A stretch of 64,000 bases of DNA. It comes from Rhodococcus sp. 105337. GTDB lineage: Bacteria > Actinomycetota > Actinomycetes > Mycobacteriales > Mycobacteriaceae. Numbering within the stretch: position 1 is the stretch's first letter; each line of letters starts with the position of its first letter. Shown piece by piece: positions 25,859 to 33,543 of this stretch. Position numbers and translations under genes: made by a program. Under the pieces are notes generated by a model that worked only from the letters and a program-made list of their open reading frames with translations, was not told the origin of the DNA and did no database searches. Location of the stretch: contig NZ_JABAGQ010000009.1 in assembly GCF_012844225.1 (NCBI RefSeq), positions 124,001 through 188,000 on the forward strand, in the 5' to 3' direction.

Positions 25859-26677
25859 TCAGGACCGTGAGTACTCGGACGCGCGCCTCACCTGATCCGG
25901 TGTCGGTGTGACACCCGTATAGAGGGCGAACTGCAGGGCTGCCTGGAGGGCGATCACCTCGTCGCCGGTGATCACCGGGATCCCCTGCTCGCGGGCGAAC
26001 CGGACGAGGGGCGTCTCGGGCGGCACCGCGACCACGTCGAAGACGACGGTGGCAGCGGCGACGACCTCCTCCGGGACGGGGAGACGGTCGGCTTCCGGCG
26101 CACCGGCCATGCCGACCGGCGTGGCGTTGACGAGCAGGCCCGGCGGTGTCGCGGAGGCGTCCGCACGCCAGTCGTATCCGTACTTGCGGGCGAGAGGGCG
26201 GCCGGTGCGTTCGTTGCGCGCCACCACGACGCCCTCGGCGAAACCGCTGTGCCGCAGCGCCGCCGTGACCGCTTTCGCCATACCGCCGCTGCCGGTGATC
26301 GTCACCGGCAGTGAGGAATCCACGGCGTGGGCCGCCAGAAGATCGGTCACCGCTTGGTAGTCGGTGTTGTAGGCATGGAGGATGCCGTCGTCGTTGACGA
26401 TCGTGTTGACCGACTCGATCGCGCGTGCGGAATCGTGCAGGACGTCGACGAGCGGCAGGACCGCTTCCTTGAACGGCATCGATACCCCCGCGCCGCGGAT
26501 ACCGAGTCCTCGGATTCCGGCGACCGCGTCCTCGATATTCGTGGGCGCGAACGCCTTGTAGACGAAATCGAGTCCGAGTTCGTCGTACAGGTAGTTGTGG
26601 AATCTGGTTCCGATGTTGCTGGGGCGGCCCGACAGGGAGATGCACAGGCGGGTGTCCTTGGTGATGCGCGAGAGCAT
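25859..26677 (-). CDS. Shikimate 5-dehydrogenase-like oxidoreductase
   Basis: The 272-residue protein has the AroE layout. SLSGRPSNIGTRFHN is at the start, the catalytic Lys sits in VSMPFKEAVLP, and the substrate Asn and Asp sit in SVNTIVNDDG and AYNTDYQA. The NADP site TITGSGGMAKAV follows. The set is complete, so it is an active dehydrogenase, but it is distant from biosynthetic AroE and sits with an enoyl-CoA hydratase rather than chorismate genes. It may act on quinate or another cyclic hydroxy acid. A TACGGT -10 six nt before the ATG suggests a leaderless mRNA. Confidence 0.82.
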   Translation of the reverse strand: MLSRITKDTRLCISLSGRPSNIGTRFHNYLYDELGLDFVYKAFAPTNIEDAVAGIRGLGIRGAGVSMPFKEAVLPLVDVLHDSARAIESVNTIVNDDGILHAYNTDYQAVTDLLAAHAVDSSLPVTITGSGGMAKAVTAALRHSGFAEGVVVARNERTGRPLARKYGYDWRADASATPPGLLVNATPVGMAGAPEADRLPVPEEVVAAATVVFDVVAVPPETPLVRFAREQGIPVITGDEVIALQAALQFALYTGVTPTPDQVRRASEYSRS

Positions 26678-26732
26678 CCCTCCACCGTAGTGGTGGTGTT
26701 CGGCGCCGCTACGACAACCACATGAACACGCC

Positions 26733-26761
26733 ATTCTCTTTTGGCGAGAATCGTATATGCT
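26733..26761 (+). promoter_or_regulatory. Dyad and leaderless promoter of the enoyl-CoA hydratase gene
   Basis: ATTCTC-N7-GAGAAT (26733-26751) is a perfect 6-bp-arm dyad. It is followed by overlapping TATATG/TATGCT hexamers (26754-26761). With TATGCT as -10, transcription would start exactly at the A of the ATG at 26768. The dyad would cover the spacer region, so it is a candidate repressor site for this divergent gap. Confidence 0.5.
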
Positions 26762-26767
26762 GCGGCC

Positions 26768-27550
26768 ATGGGAGACGACCTCGGTGCCGGTGGTTTGAGA
26801 TTCGAGCGGGAAGGCGCGATCGGCTGGTGCATCATCGACCGTCCCGCGGCCCGGAACGCGTTCACCCCCGCGATGTACTACGGCCTCAAACGGGCGGTTC
26901 GGCTGGTCAACAGCGACCCCGACCTCGCGGCCCTGATCATCACGGGCGTCGACGACGTCTTCGCGCCCGGCGGTGACCTCGGCGGCCGGTCCGAACCCGG
27001 CGACGATCTGCCCGAAGGGCTCGCCGGCAACGATGTGGTGCCGTTCCTGACCATCCGGGACAGCCGCGCGCCGGTGATCTCGGCGGTCAACGGCATCTGC
27101 CAGGCCGGGGGACTGCTCGTCGCGATGATGTCGGACATCGCCGTGGCGAGCGAACGGGCCACCTTCCGCGTCCCCGAACTGCTGCGCGGCATCCCCGACG
27201 CGACGTTCGCGGCGGCGCTGCCCGCCCACGTCGGAATCGCGGCGGCGCGTGACCTGCTCCTGTCCGCGCGTCGCTTCGACGCCGCAGAGGCACTGCGGCT
27301 CGGTGTGATCTCACGCGTCGTGCCGCACGACCAACTGCGAGAGGCCGCGCTGACCGCGGCACGCGAGGTGCTGCAGACCGCGCCGCTCGCGCGCGCCCAG
27401 GTCAAACGCATGCTCAACGAGCGGTACGGGCAGTTCGACTATCAGACGATGTTCGGGTCGCTCGAGACGTCCCCCGAACCGCGAGAAGGCATGCGCGCCT
27501 TCATGGAAAAGCGTGACCCCGAATGGATTCCGCAGAATCTCCCCGTATGA
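26768..27550 (+). CDS. Enoyl-CoA hydratase/isomerase family protein
   Basis: The 260-residue crotonase has the IIDRPAARNAFTPAMYYGL opening, the oxyanion GVDDVFAPGGDLGG loop and the second oxyanion strand GICQAGGLLVAMMSDIAVAS. The position usually holding the catalytic Glu is in RGIPDATFAAALP, so the canonical hydratase acid/base is not obvious and an isomerase or other crotonase reaction is possible. The start at 26768 matches the leaderless promoter. It is divergent from the AroE-like gene, and the two may share a pathway. Confidence 0.85.
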   Translation: MGDDLGAGGLRFEREGAIGWCIIDRPAARNAFTPAMYYGLKRAVRLVNSDPDLAALIITGVDDVFAPGGDLGGRSEPGDDLPEGLAGNDVVPFLTIRDSRAPVISAVNGICQAGGLLVAMMSDIAVASERATFRVPELLRGIPDATFAAALPAHVGIAAARDLLLSARRFDAAEALRLGVISRVVPHDQLREAALTAAREVLQTAPLARAQVKRMLNERYGQFDYQTMFGSLETSPEPREGMRAFMEKRDPEWIPQNLPV

Positions 27551-27603
27551 CCCGAGCGGTGCCCTCCCGGCGTCGTCGCTGCGGCCGGCGGAACATGTCG
27601 CTG

Positions 27604-28323
27604 TCACGGGTCGGGGCACGACCCGGCGGCGTCCGCCAACGCGCGATGGTCGCCGGAGGTGATCGGTAGTCCGTATCGCACTGCGACAGTGAGGTATCGG
27701 CCTGCGAACCAACACCGATATCCCGCGGCCGGTGGCATCCAGTGCGCGGGGGTGTGGTCGCTCTTGTCCTCGTTGGCCGGTCCGTCCACCGCGACGAGGT
27801 TGTACGCGATGTCGTTGGCGAACTGTCGCCGCAGATCGGCCGGCCACCGTGCCGCGCCGAAATCCCATGCGGCCGCCAGCGGGTAGATGTGGTCGACGTG
27901 GACGGCGCGCGCCTCGGAACGGCGAAAATCCACGCGCGCACCGGTGTACGGATCGTGGAGAGTTCCGGAGACGACGACGCACGCGTCGGTGCCCGGACGG
28001 AACGCCGGTTCACGGAGGTCGCGTGCGAGCACGTTGTTCCGCGTGTCGCACCCGTCGTGACCGCCCTCACCGGCGTGGTCGTCCGACCACGCCGGGCCGA
28101 ACACGCATCCTTCGCCCGGCCCGCAGCCGCGCTCGTATCCGCTTTCCCGCGGCCGGTCCGGCCACACGGTCACCTGCCCGAGCAGTGCCGCCAGTTGCTC
28201 TCGCGGCGGGCTACCGGGCACCGGGTCGTCGGCCGGATCGGAGACGCTCCGGAACCAGGACGTCCCGATAGCCGCCACCACGACCCATATCCACCACTTC
28301 GTTGCGCGTCCCCCCGGCACCAC
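27604..28323 (-). CDS. Secreted HNH/DUF1524-type nuclease-like protein
   Basis: The 239-residue protein has an N-terminal hydrophobic segment (WWIWVVVAAIGTSWF) acting as signal or anchor. The C-terminal half holds the GmrSD/DUF1524-like HNH motif HVDHIYPLAAAWDFGA, an RRQFANDIAYNLVAVDG helix with the conserved Asn, and NEDKSDHTPAHW. Cysteines in the middle part could form disulfides. Such exported HNH proteins are common in actinobacteria and may degrade external DNA. The GTG start at 28323 has a weak ribosome site. Confidence 0.82.
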   Translation of the reverse strand: MVPGGRATKWWIWVVVAAIGTSWFRSVSDPADDPVPGSPPREQLAALLGQVTVWPDRPRESGYERGCGPGEGCVFGPAWSDDHAGEGGHDGCDTRNNVLARDLREPAFRPGTDACVVVSGTLHDPYTGARVDFRRSEARAVHVDHIYPLAAAWDFGAARWPADLRRQFANDIAYNLVAVDGPANEDKSDHTPAHWMPPAAGYRCWFAGRYLTVAVRYGLPITSGDHRALADAAGSCPDP

Positions 28324-28353
28324 GGCATGGTGACAGCGCGCACCGACAGGGGG

Positions 28354-29127
28354 CTACCGGTCGGCCGGTGCGGTGAGAACCTGTGGACCGTCGTCGGTGA
28401 TCGCCACGGTGTGTTCGCTGTGCGCGGTGCGGGAGCCGTCGGCGGAACGGATGGTCCAGCCGTCCGGGTCGAAGACGATCTCGTCCGTGGTCGGTGTCCA
28501 CCACGGTTCGAGTGCCAGGGTGAGGCCCGAGCGCAGCACGAGGCCGCGTCCGGCGCGGCCGGTGTTGGAGACGTGCGGGTCTTCGTGCATGGTGCGGCCG
28601 AGGCCGTGGCCACCGAACTGGGTGTTGACGGGATAGCCGTATTCGGCGGCAACCGCGCCGATGGCGGCCGAGATGTCGCCGAGCCGGTTGCCCGGCTGCG
28701 CGGCGGCGATACCCGCCGCGAGTGCGCGTTCGGTGGACTCGATGAGGCGGCGATCCTCGGGCCTCTCGGTTCCGACGACAACGGTGCGTGCGGAATCGGC
28801 GACCCATCCGTCGATCGAGACGGCGATGTCCATGCTGAGCACGTCCCCGTCCTGCAGCACGTAGTCGTGCGGCAGTCCGTGCAGCACCGCGTCGTTGACC
28901 GACAGGCAGATGACGTTGCGGAACGGACCACTCCCGAACGACGGCGCGTAATCCCAGTAACACGACACGGCGCCGCGCTCGGCGATCAGATCACGCGCCC
29001 GGTGCTCGAGGTCGAGGAGGTTGACGCCGGGTGCGGCTCGCTGCGCGAGGTCGTCCAGGAGGCCGGCGATGAACGCGCCGGTGGTGCGCATCGCGTCGAT
29101 CTCCCGCGGGGTTTTCAGTTCGAGCAC
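28354..29127 (-). CDS. map: Methionine aminopeptidase, type I
   Basis: The 257-residue enzyme removes N-terminal Met from new proteins. All five metal ligands are visible: Asp in SMDIAVSIDGW, Asp in VADSARTVVVG, His in GHGLGRTMHEDPH, Glu in ALEPWW and Glu in HSEHTVAI. The substrate His in LHGLPHDY is also seen. It lacks the N-terminal extension of MapB-type enzymes. The GTG start at 29127 follows GGAAGGA. It is divergent from an XRE regulator, with two GGTAT-N4-ATACC operators between them, an unusual setting for a housekeeping enzyme and a hint that this is a secondary copy. Confidence 0.93.
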   Translation of the reverse strand: MLELKTPREIDAMRTTGAFIAGLLDDLAQRAAPGVNLLDLEHRARDLIAERGAVSCYWDYAPSFGSGPFRNVICLSVNDAVLHGLPHDYVLQDGDVLSMDIAVSIDGWVADSARTVVVGTERPEDRRLIESTERALAAGIAAAQPGNRLGDISAAIGAVAAEYGYPVNTQFGGHGLGRTMHEDPHVSNTGRAGRGLVLRSGLTLALEPWWTPTTDEIVFDPDGWTIRSADGSRTAHSEHTVAITDDGPQVLTAPADR

Positions 29128-29160
29128 TGCACGTGTCCTTCCGGAAGGGCTTGTCAATCT

Positions 29161-29208
29161 TGGTATAAAAATACCAGACCCGGATCGTTGTTCGGTATTT
29201 TCATACCG
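29161..29208. promoter_or_regulatory. Paired GGTAT-N4-ATACC operators between map and the XRE gene
   Basis: TGGTAT-AAAA-ATACCA (29161-29176) and CGGTAT-TTTC-ATACCG (29193-29208) are perfect dyads with centres 32 bp apart, three helical turns, in the AT-rich divergent gap. They are the probable binding sites of the XRE protein. Confidence 0.75.
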
Positions 29209-29246
29209 GACCCGTCGTCCGACGCGACTCCGATACGCTGGCATCC

Positions 29247-29513
29247 ATGGTGCGTCTCCCGTTGTCACCGCAACAACTCGCCGCCGGTAAACGGCTCGGC
29301 GGGCTCCTCCGTGAGGCACGACGCGACCGCACGCTCGCCGACGTCGCCGCATCCGCGGGGATCTCTCCGGAAACGCTGCGGAAGATCGAGACCGGCAGGC
29401 TGGCGACACCCGGGTTCGTGACCGTCGCGGCACTGGCGCGCGCACTCGCGCTCCCACTCGACGACCTGGCGCGGGTCTGCCTCGACGCCGAGGAATTCGA
29501 GGATGCCGGCTAG
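29247..29513 (+). CDS. XRE-family helix-turn-helix regulator
   Basis: The 88-residue protein is a single HTH_3 domain: LREARRDRTLADVAASAGISPETLRKIETGRLATPGFVTVAALARAL. A TACGCT -10 seven nt before the ATG indicates a leaderless or nearly leaderless mRNA. It probably binds the two dyads at 29161-29208 and controls itself and the divergent methionine aminopeptidase gene. Its TAG stop lies in a CTAG that is also the stop of the gene on the other strand. Confidence 0.88.
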   Translation: MVRLPLSPQQLAAGKRLGGLLREARRDRTLADVAASAGISPETLRKIETGRLATPGFVTVAALARALALPLDDLARVCLDAEEFEDAG

Positions 29514-29848
29514 ATCGAGCGCCGGTCGCCGCCCGACGCGGGGAAACGCGCGGCGCTGATCGATCCCACGGTGGCCCCGTCGTGTCCCACGATCCACGAC
29601 CCGCCCGCCTCCGAGCACTCCGCGATCTTGTCGAACACATTGAGAAGGAAGAAGATCGCCTCCTGCGACGACGCCGTGGTCGCGAGCCGGTGCGACTCGC
29701 CGGTCCTGGTGCCGTCCAGCCACACCCCGCAACGTCCGTCGAGGCGAAGCGTGGTCACGTGATCCCAATCGACGAACCCGTACTTCACCTGTTCCCACGG
29801 CGTGCGAGTGCTGGGCGTCTGTTCGAGAACCTGCACCAGAATGGACAT
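29510..29848 (-). CDS. Conserved hypothetical protein
   Basis: The 112-residue protein starts at ATG 29848 behind GAGGAG at 7 nt, a strong site. It contains VKYGFVDWDHVTTLRLDGRCGVWLDG, then SSQEAIFFLLNVFDKIAECSEAGGSWIVGHDGATVG. No signal peptide, membrane helix or known motif is visible. It converges on the XRE gene and the two share four bases (CTAG), each using the TAG. I do not recognise a family. Codon use looks native. Confidence 0.75.
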   Translation of the reverse strand: MSILVQVLEQTPSTRTPWEQVKYGFVDWDHVTTLRLDGRCGVWLDGTRTGESHRLATTASSQEAIFFLLNVFDKIAECSEAGGSWIVGHDGATVGSISAARFPASGGDRRSI

Positions 29849-29970
29849 CGCGGCTCCTCGGGGGTTCGGATGTGTACCGACCAGTGTGCTCCACGTGTTC
29901 GGTGCCCGACCGGCAGTTGCGGTGCGAAAGCGAGAACCCTGCCATGAGCCGCCCGGGCGCGGCTGGCACC

Positions 29971-32793
29971 ATGGAGGGCATGTTGCACGGGCTGTGGTCA
30001 CCGGGATCAGGCCTGATGCTGTGGCGAGATCCCGCGGTCGACGCCGACGACGAGGCATTGCCGTCGGCGCTGCGGCGATGGATCGACCGGCCGTTCCGGC
30101 ACCGCGTGGAATTGACGCTCCCGGGTGACGCCGCGCCGCGAGTCGTTCCCGCCGTGGCTGTGGCGCCACCCGACGCCGCCGCACTCCTCCTCGATCTCCC
30201 GCGACGCCCGAGTGGCGTCGCGGGTGACCTGCGGTACCTCGCGCACGTGGCTCGCGGCATCGAACGCTGGGCGCAGGCAGGTCGCGTGGCCCCCGAACTC
30301 GTCCGCGCCGAAAAGCAGTGGTGGGCGCGATGGCAACTGCTCGGCGGGGAGAAGAATCGCGCGTGGTCTGCCGAACTCGCCGCCGCGATGCCTCCCGTGC
30401 AGCGTCAGCTCGGTCGCCCGTCGGCATTGCTCGACAACATGTGCGAGGAGCTGACGGACCCGATCGTCCGCGCCCTGCACGGCTCGTCGACGTCGCTGCA
30501 TCCGCTGGTCGCGGCGCTCGCGGAGGGCCGTCCGCACCCCCGTGGCACCCAGCGCATGGCGGACGCGCTCGACGAATGGCGCGCCAGCCTCGCCGGGTAC
30601 GAACCCGACCTCGTGCTGCGTCTGGCCGAACCCGAGGACACCGATGACGACACCGACATCGGTGTGGCCGCGTTGTGGCGGCTGGAAGTCTGCCTGCGCT
30701 CGGAGGGGCAGGCGCCCGTGCCGGTGACCGTCGACGGCACCGATCCGCATCTTCTGCAGATCGCGATCCGCAAGCTCGGCGCCGCGATCACCGCCTACCC
30801 GAGGCTTCAGGACGTGCCGCGCGACGTCGATACCCTCGACCTGCTGCTGCCCACCCCGGTCGTGATCGACCTCGTCGAACACGGCGCGCGTGCGTTGCAG
30901 GCGGCGGGCGTCGCCCTTCTGCTGCCGCGGGCCTGGGCGACGGTCGATCCGTCGTTGCGGCTGCAGGTCGACTCGCCGGTCGCGCCCGTGAGCGCCGACG
31001 ACAGCGTCGTGGGGATGAGCGCGATCGTGTCGTACGAGTGGCAACTCGCGGTCGGCGACATGCTGCTCACCCGCACCGAGATGGAGGAACTGGTCGCCGC
31101 GAACAGCGACCTGGTCAAGCTGCGTGGCAAGTGGGTGCGGGCCGACGCCGAGGCACTCGCGCAGGCCGCGCGCTACGTCACGGCGCATTCCGAACGCGAC
31201 GCCACGCTGGGATCGCTGTTCGCACAGTTCACCGGGGAGGACGCCCCACCGGTCGAGGTCACCGACATCGCCGCGTCCGGCTGGGTCGAGACGTTGCTCG
31301 ACGGCCAGGCTCAGCCCGAGGAGATCGCACCGCCGGCCGGACTGGTGGCAGAACTGCGCCCGTACCAGCAGCGCGGTCTCGAGTGGCTCGCGTTCATGAG
31401 CCGGCTGGGACTCGGCGCGGTCCTCGCCGACGACATGGGGCTCGGCAAGACCGTGCAGGTGCTCGCTCTGCTCGCGCACGAACGCGAGGCCGGAACCGCG
31501 GGTGCTCCGACACTGCTCGTGTGCCCGATGTCGGTGGTGGGAAACTGGCAGCGCGAGGCCGAGCGATTCGTCCCGGACCTGCGTGTCTACGTTCACCACG
31601 GCGCACAGCGACTGCGGGGAGAAGCCCTCGCGACGGCTGTGGCCGACGCCGAACTGGTCGTGACCACCTATGCTATCGCCGCCCGCGATGTCGCGCAGCT
31701 TGCCGAACTTCCTTGGCGCCGTGTCGTTCTCGACGAGGCGCAGCACGTGAAGAATACGGCGACCGCGCAGTCCCGGGCCACCCGCGCCATCCCGGCGGCG
31801 CATCGCATCGCCCTCACCGGCACCCCCGTGGAGAATCGCCTCGAAGAACTCCGCTCGATTCTCGATTTCGCGAACCCGAGGTTGCTCGGCAGCGCCGCCT
31901 CGTTCCGCGCGAGATTCGCGGTACCCATCGAACGCGACCACGACCCGGTGGCGGCCGCGCGACTGCGCGCGTTGTCTGCGCCGTTCGTGTTGCGGCGCGT
32001 CAAGACGGACCCCGACGTGATCTCCGATCTTCCCGAGAAGTTCGAGCAAACGGTCCGGGCCAATCTCACGGCCGAGCAGGCTGCTCTCTACCGCGCGGTG
32101 GTCGACGACATGATGCGCAAGATTCGCGACAAGGAAGGCATGGCGCGCAAGGGCGCCGTCCTCGCGGCGCTGACCAGACTCAAGCAGGTGTGCAACCATC
32201 CGGCGCACTACCTCGGTGACGGGTCGCCCGTGCTGCGCCGCGGCCGGCACCGCTCCGGCAAACTCGGACTGGTCGAGGACATCGTGGAATCGGTGCTGGC
32301 CGAAGGCGAGAAAGTCCTGCTGTTCACGCAGTTCCGCGAGTTCGGTGAACTCGTGGCACCGTACCTCGCCGAACGGTTCGCGACGACGGTGCCGTTCCTG
32401 CACGGGGGCGTGACCAAGTCGAAGCGCGACGACATGGTCGCCCGGTTCCAAGGGGACGACGGTCCGCCGATCATGTTGCTCTCCCTCAAGGCGGGCGGCA
32501 CCGGGCTGAACCTGACGGCCGCCAATCACGTCGTGCATCTGGACCGGTGGTGGAACCCGGCGGTGGAGAACCAGGCCACCGACCGCGCATTTCGCATCGG
32601 CCAGCAGCGGAACGTGCAGGTGCGCAAACTCGTGTGCGTCGGCACCGTGGAGGAACGAATCGACGAAATGCTCACCGGGAAGCAGGAACTGGCCGATCTC
32701 GCGATCGGGGTGGGAGAGAACTGGATCACCGAGCTGTCCACCGACCAGTTGCAGTCCCTGCTGTCCCTCGGCGATGAAGCGGTGGGTGACTGA
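29971..32793 (+). CDS. helZ: SNF2-family DEAD/DEAH helicase, HelZ type
   Basis: This 940-residue protein resembles mycobacterial HelZ (Rv2101). Residues 1 to about 440 form the actinobacterial N-terminal region (MLHGLWSPGSGLMLW start), followed by a SNF2 motor. The motor has Walker A DDMGLGKT, motif Ia LLVCPMSVVGNW, DEAQ box VVLDEAQHVKN, motif III ALTGTPVENRL, and motifs V and VI in SLKAGGTGLNL and ATDRAFRIGQQRNVQV. ATG 29971 is used. ATG 29980, where homology begins, is three codons later. The next gene, a SWIM-domain protein, overlaps by 1 nt. The pair may act on DNA or nucleoprotein, and function is unproven. Confidence 0.9.
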   Translation: MEGMLHGLWSPGSGLMLWRDPAVDADDEALPSALRRWIDRPFRHRVELTLPGDAAPRVVPAVAVAPPDAAALLLDLPRRPSGVAGDLRYLAHVARGIERWAQAGRVAPELVRAEKQWWARWQLLGGEKNRAWSAELAAAMPPVQRQLGRPSALLDNMCEELTDPIVRALHGSSTSLHPLVAALAEGRPHPRGTQRMADALDEWRASLAGYEPDLVLRLAEPEDTDDDTDIGVAALWRLEVCLRSEGQAPVPVTVDGTDPHLLQIAIRKLGAAITAYPRLQDVPRDVDTLDLLLPTPVVIDLVEHGARALQAAGVALLLPRAWATVDPSLRLQVDSPVAPVSADDSVVGMSAIVSYEWQLAVGDMLLTRTEMEELVAANSDLVKLRGKWVRADAEALAQAARYVTAHSERDATLGSLFAQFTGEDAPPVEVTDIAASGWVETLLDGQAQPEEIAPPAGLVAELRPYQQRGLEWLAFMSRLGLGAVLADDMGLGKTVQVLALLAHEREAGTAGAPTLLVCPMSVVGNWQREAERFVPDLRVYVHHGAQRLRGEALATAVADAELVVTTYAIAARDVAQLAELPWRRVVLDEAQHVKNTATAQSRATRAIPAAHRIALTGTPVENRLEELRSILDFANPRLLGSAASFRARFAVPIERDHDPVAAARLRALSAPFVLRRVKTDPDVISDLPEKFEQTVRANLTAEQAALYRAVVDDMMRKIRDKEGMARKGAVLAALTRLKQVCNHPAHYLGDGSPVLRRGRHRSGKLGLVEDIVESVLAEGEKVLLFTQFREFGELVAPYLAERFATTVPFLHGGVTKSKRDDMVARFQGDDGPPIMLLSLKAGGTGLNLTAANHVVHLDRWWNPAVENQATDRAFRIGQQRNVQVRKLVCVGTVEERIDEMLTGKQELADLAIGVGENWITELSTDQLQSLLSLGDEAVGD

Positions 32794-33515
32794 TGGCGCT
32801 CGGCAACAGGGTCGAGACCCGCACCAAACGCGGTGCGATCGGCCGTAGCTGGTGGTCGAAGGAACTGATCTCGACCATGGAACAGGTGGCCGACAAGGCC
32901 CGGCTGACGCGGGGTCGCGCGTACGCGCGTTCCGGTCAGGTGGTCTCGATGCGCATCGAGCCCGGTGCAGCGGTAGGAGAGGTCCAGGGCAGTCAGTTGC
33001 GCCCGTTCACCTCGACGGTGACCGTGCGCCGGCTCGACGACGACGCGATCGACGAACTGATCCGGGAGGTCCGGGCTTCCCCGGGCATGCTGGCGCGACT
33101 GGCCGGAGGAGTGCTCCCCGAAGAGCTGGGTTCCCTCCTGCTTCCGCGGCGCGCGGGGGAGTTGGACTTCGATTGCACCTGCCCCGACGACGGCTGGCCC
33201 TGTAAGCACGCCGCGGCGGTCGCGTACCTGCTTGCCGAACACGTCGACGAGAAGCCGCTGGACGTACTCACCCTGCGCGGAGTGGATCTGACGACGCTGA
33301 TCGGAGGCGTCGACGCCGCCATCGCCACCGACACCGCTGACTTCTACGGCGAAGACACCGAACTCCCCGATCTGCCCACGGAACGGTTCCGGCCCGCGAT
33401 CGAAGACCTCGACCCGATGCTGCTGCGCCGCGCGTTGCGGGCGGGGGGCACCGACGAAGCCGTCGTCATCCGTGCGATGACCGACCTCGAGGACCTGTAC
33501 CGCAGATTGCGCTGA
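32793..33515 (+). CDS. SWIM zinc-finger protein, partner of HelZ
   Basis: The 240-residue protein has the SWIM motif C-x-C-x6-C-x-H in DCTCPDDGWPCKHAAAVAYLLAEH (split across residues near 126-149) and a conserved N-terminal RGAIGRSWWSKELI. SWIM domains bind nucleic acid or protein. The ATG shares one base with the helZ TGA, so translation is coupled. SNF2-SWIM pairs occur widely in bacteria and the two proteins may form a complex, but no reaction is known. Confidence 0.88.
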   Translation: MALGNRVETRTKRGAIGRSWWSKELISTMEQVADKARLTRGRAYARSGQVVSMRIEPGAAVGEVQGSQLRPFTSTVTVRRLDDDAIDELIREVRASPGMLARLAGGVLPEELGSLLLPRRAGELDFDCTCPDDGWPCKHAAAVAYLLAEHVDEKPLDVLTLRGVDLTTLIGGVDAAIATDTADFYGEDTELPDLPTERFRPAIEDLDPMLLRRALRAGGTDEAVVIRAMTDLEDLYRRLR

Positions 33516-33543
33516 AGACGGTACCGGGATCGTCGGCGCGTAC

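Noticed and set aside
30007-32538. Very long open frame (843 codons) on the strand opposite helZ
   Set aside because: It lies antisense to a clear SNF2 helicase, is His/Arg/Gly-rich without motifs, and such frames arise from high GC third positions.
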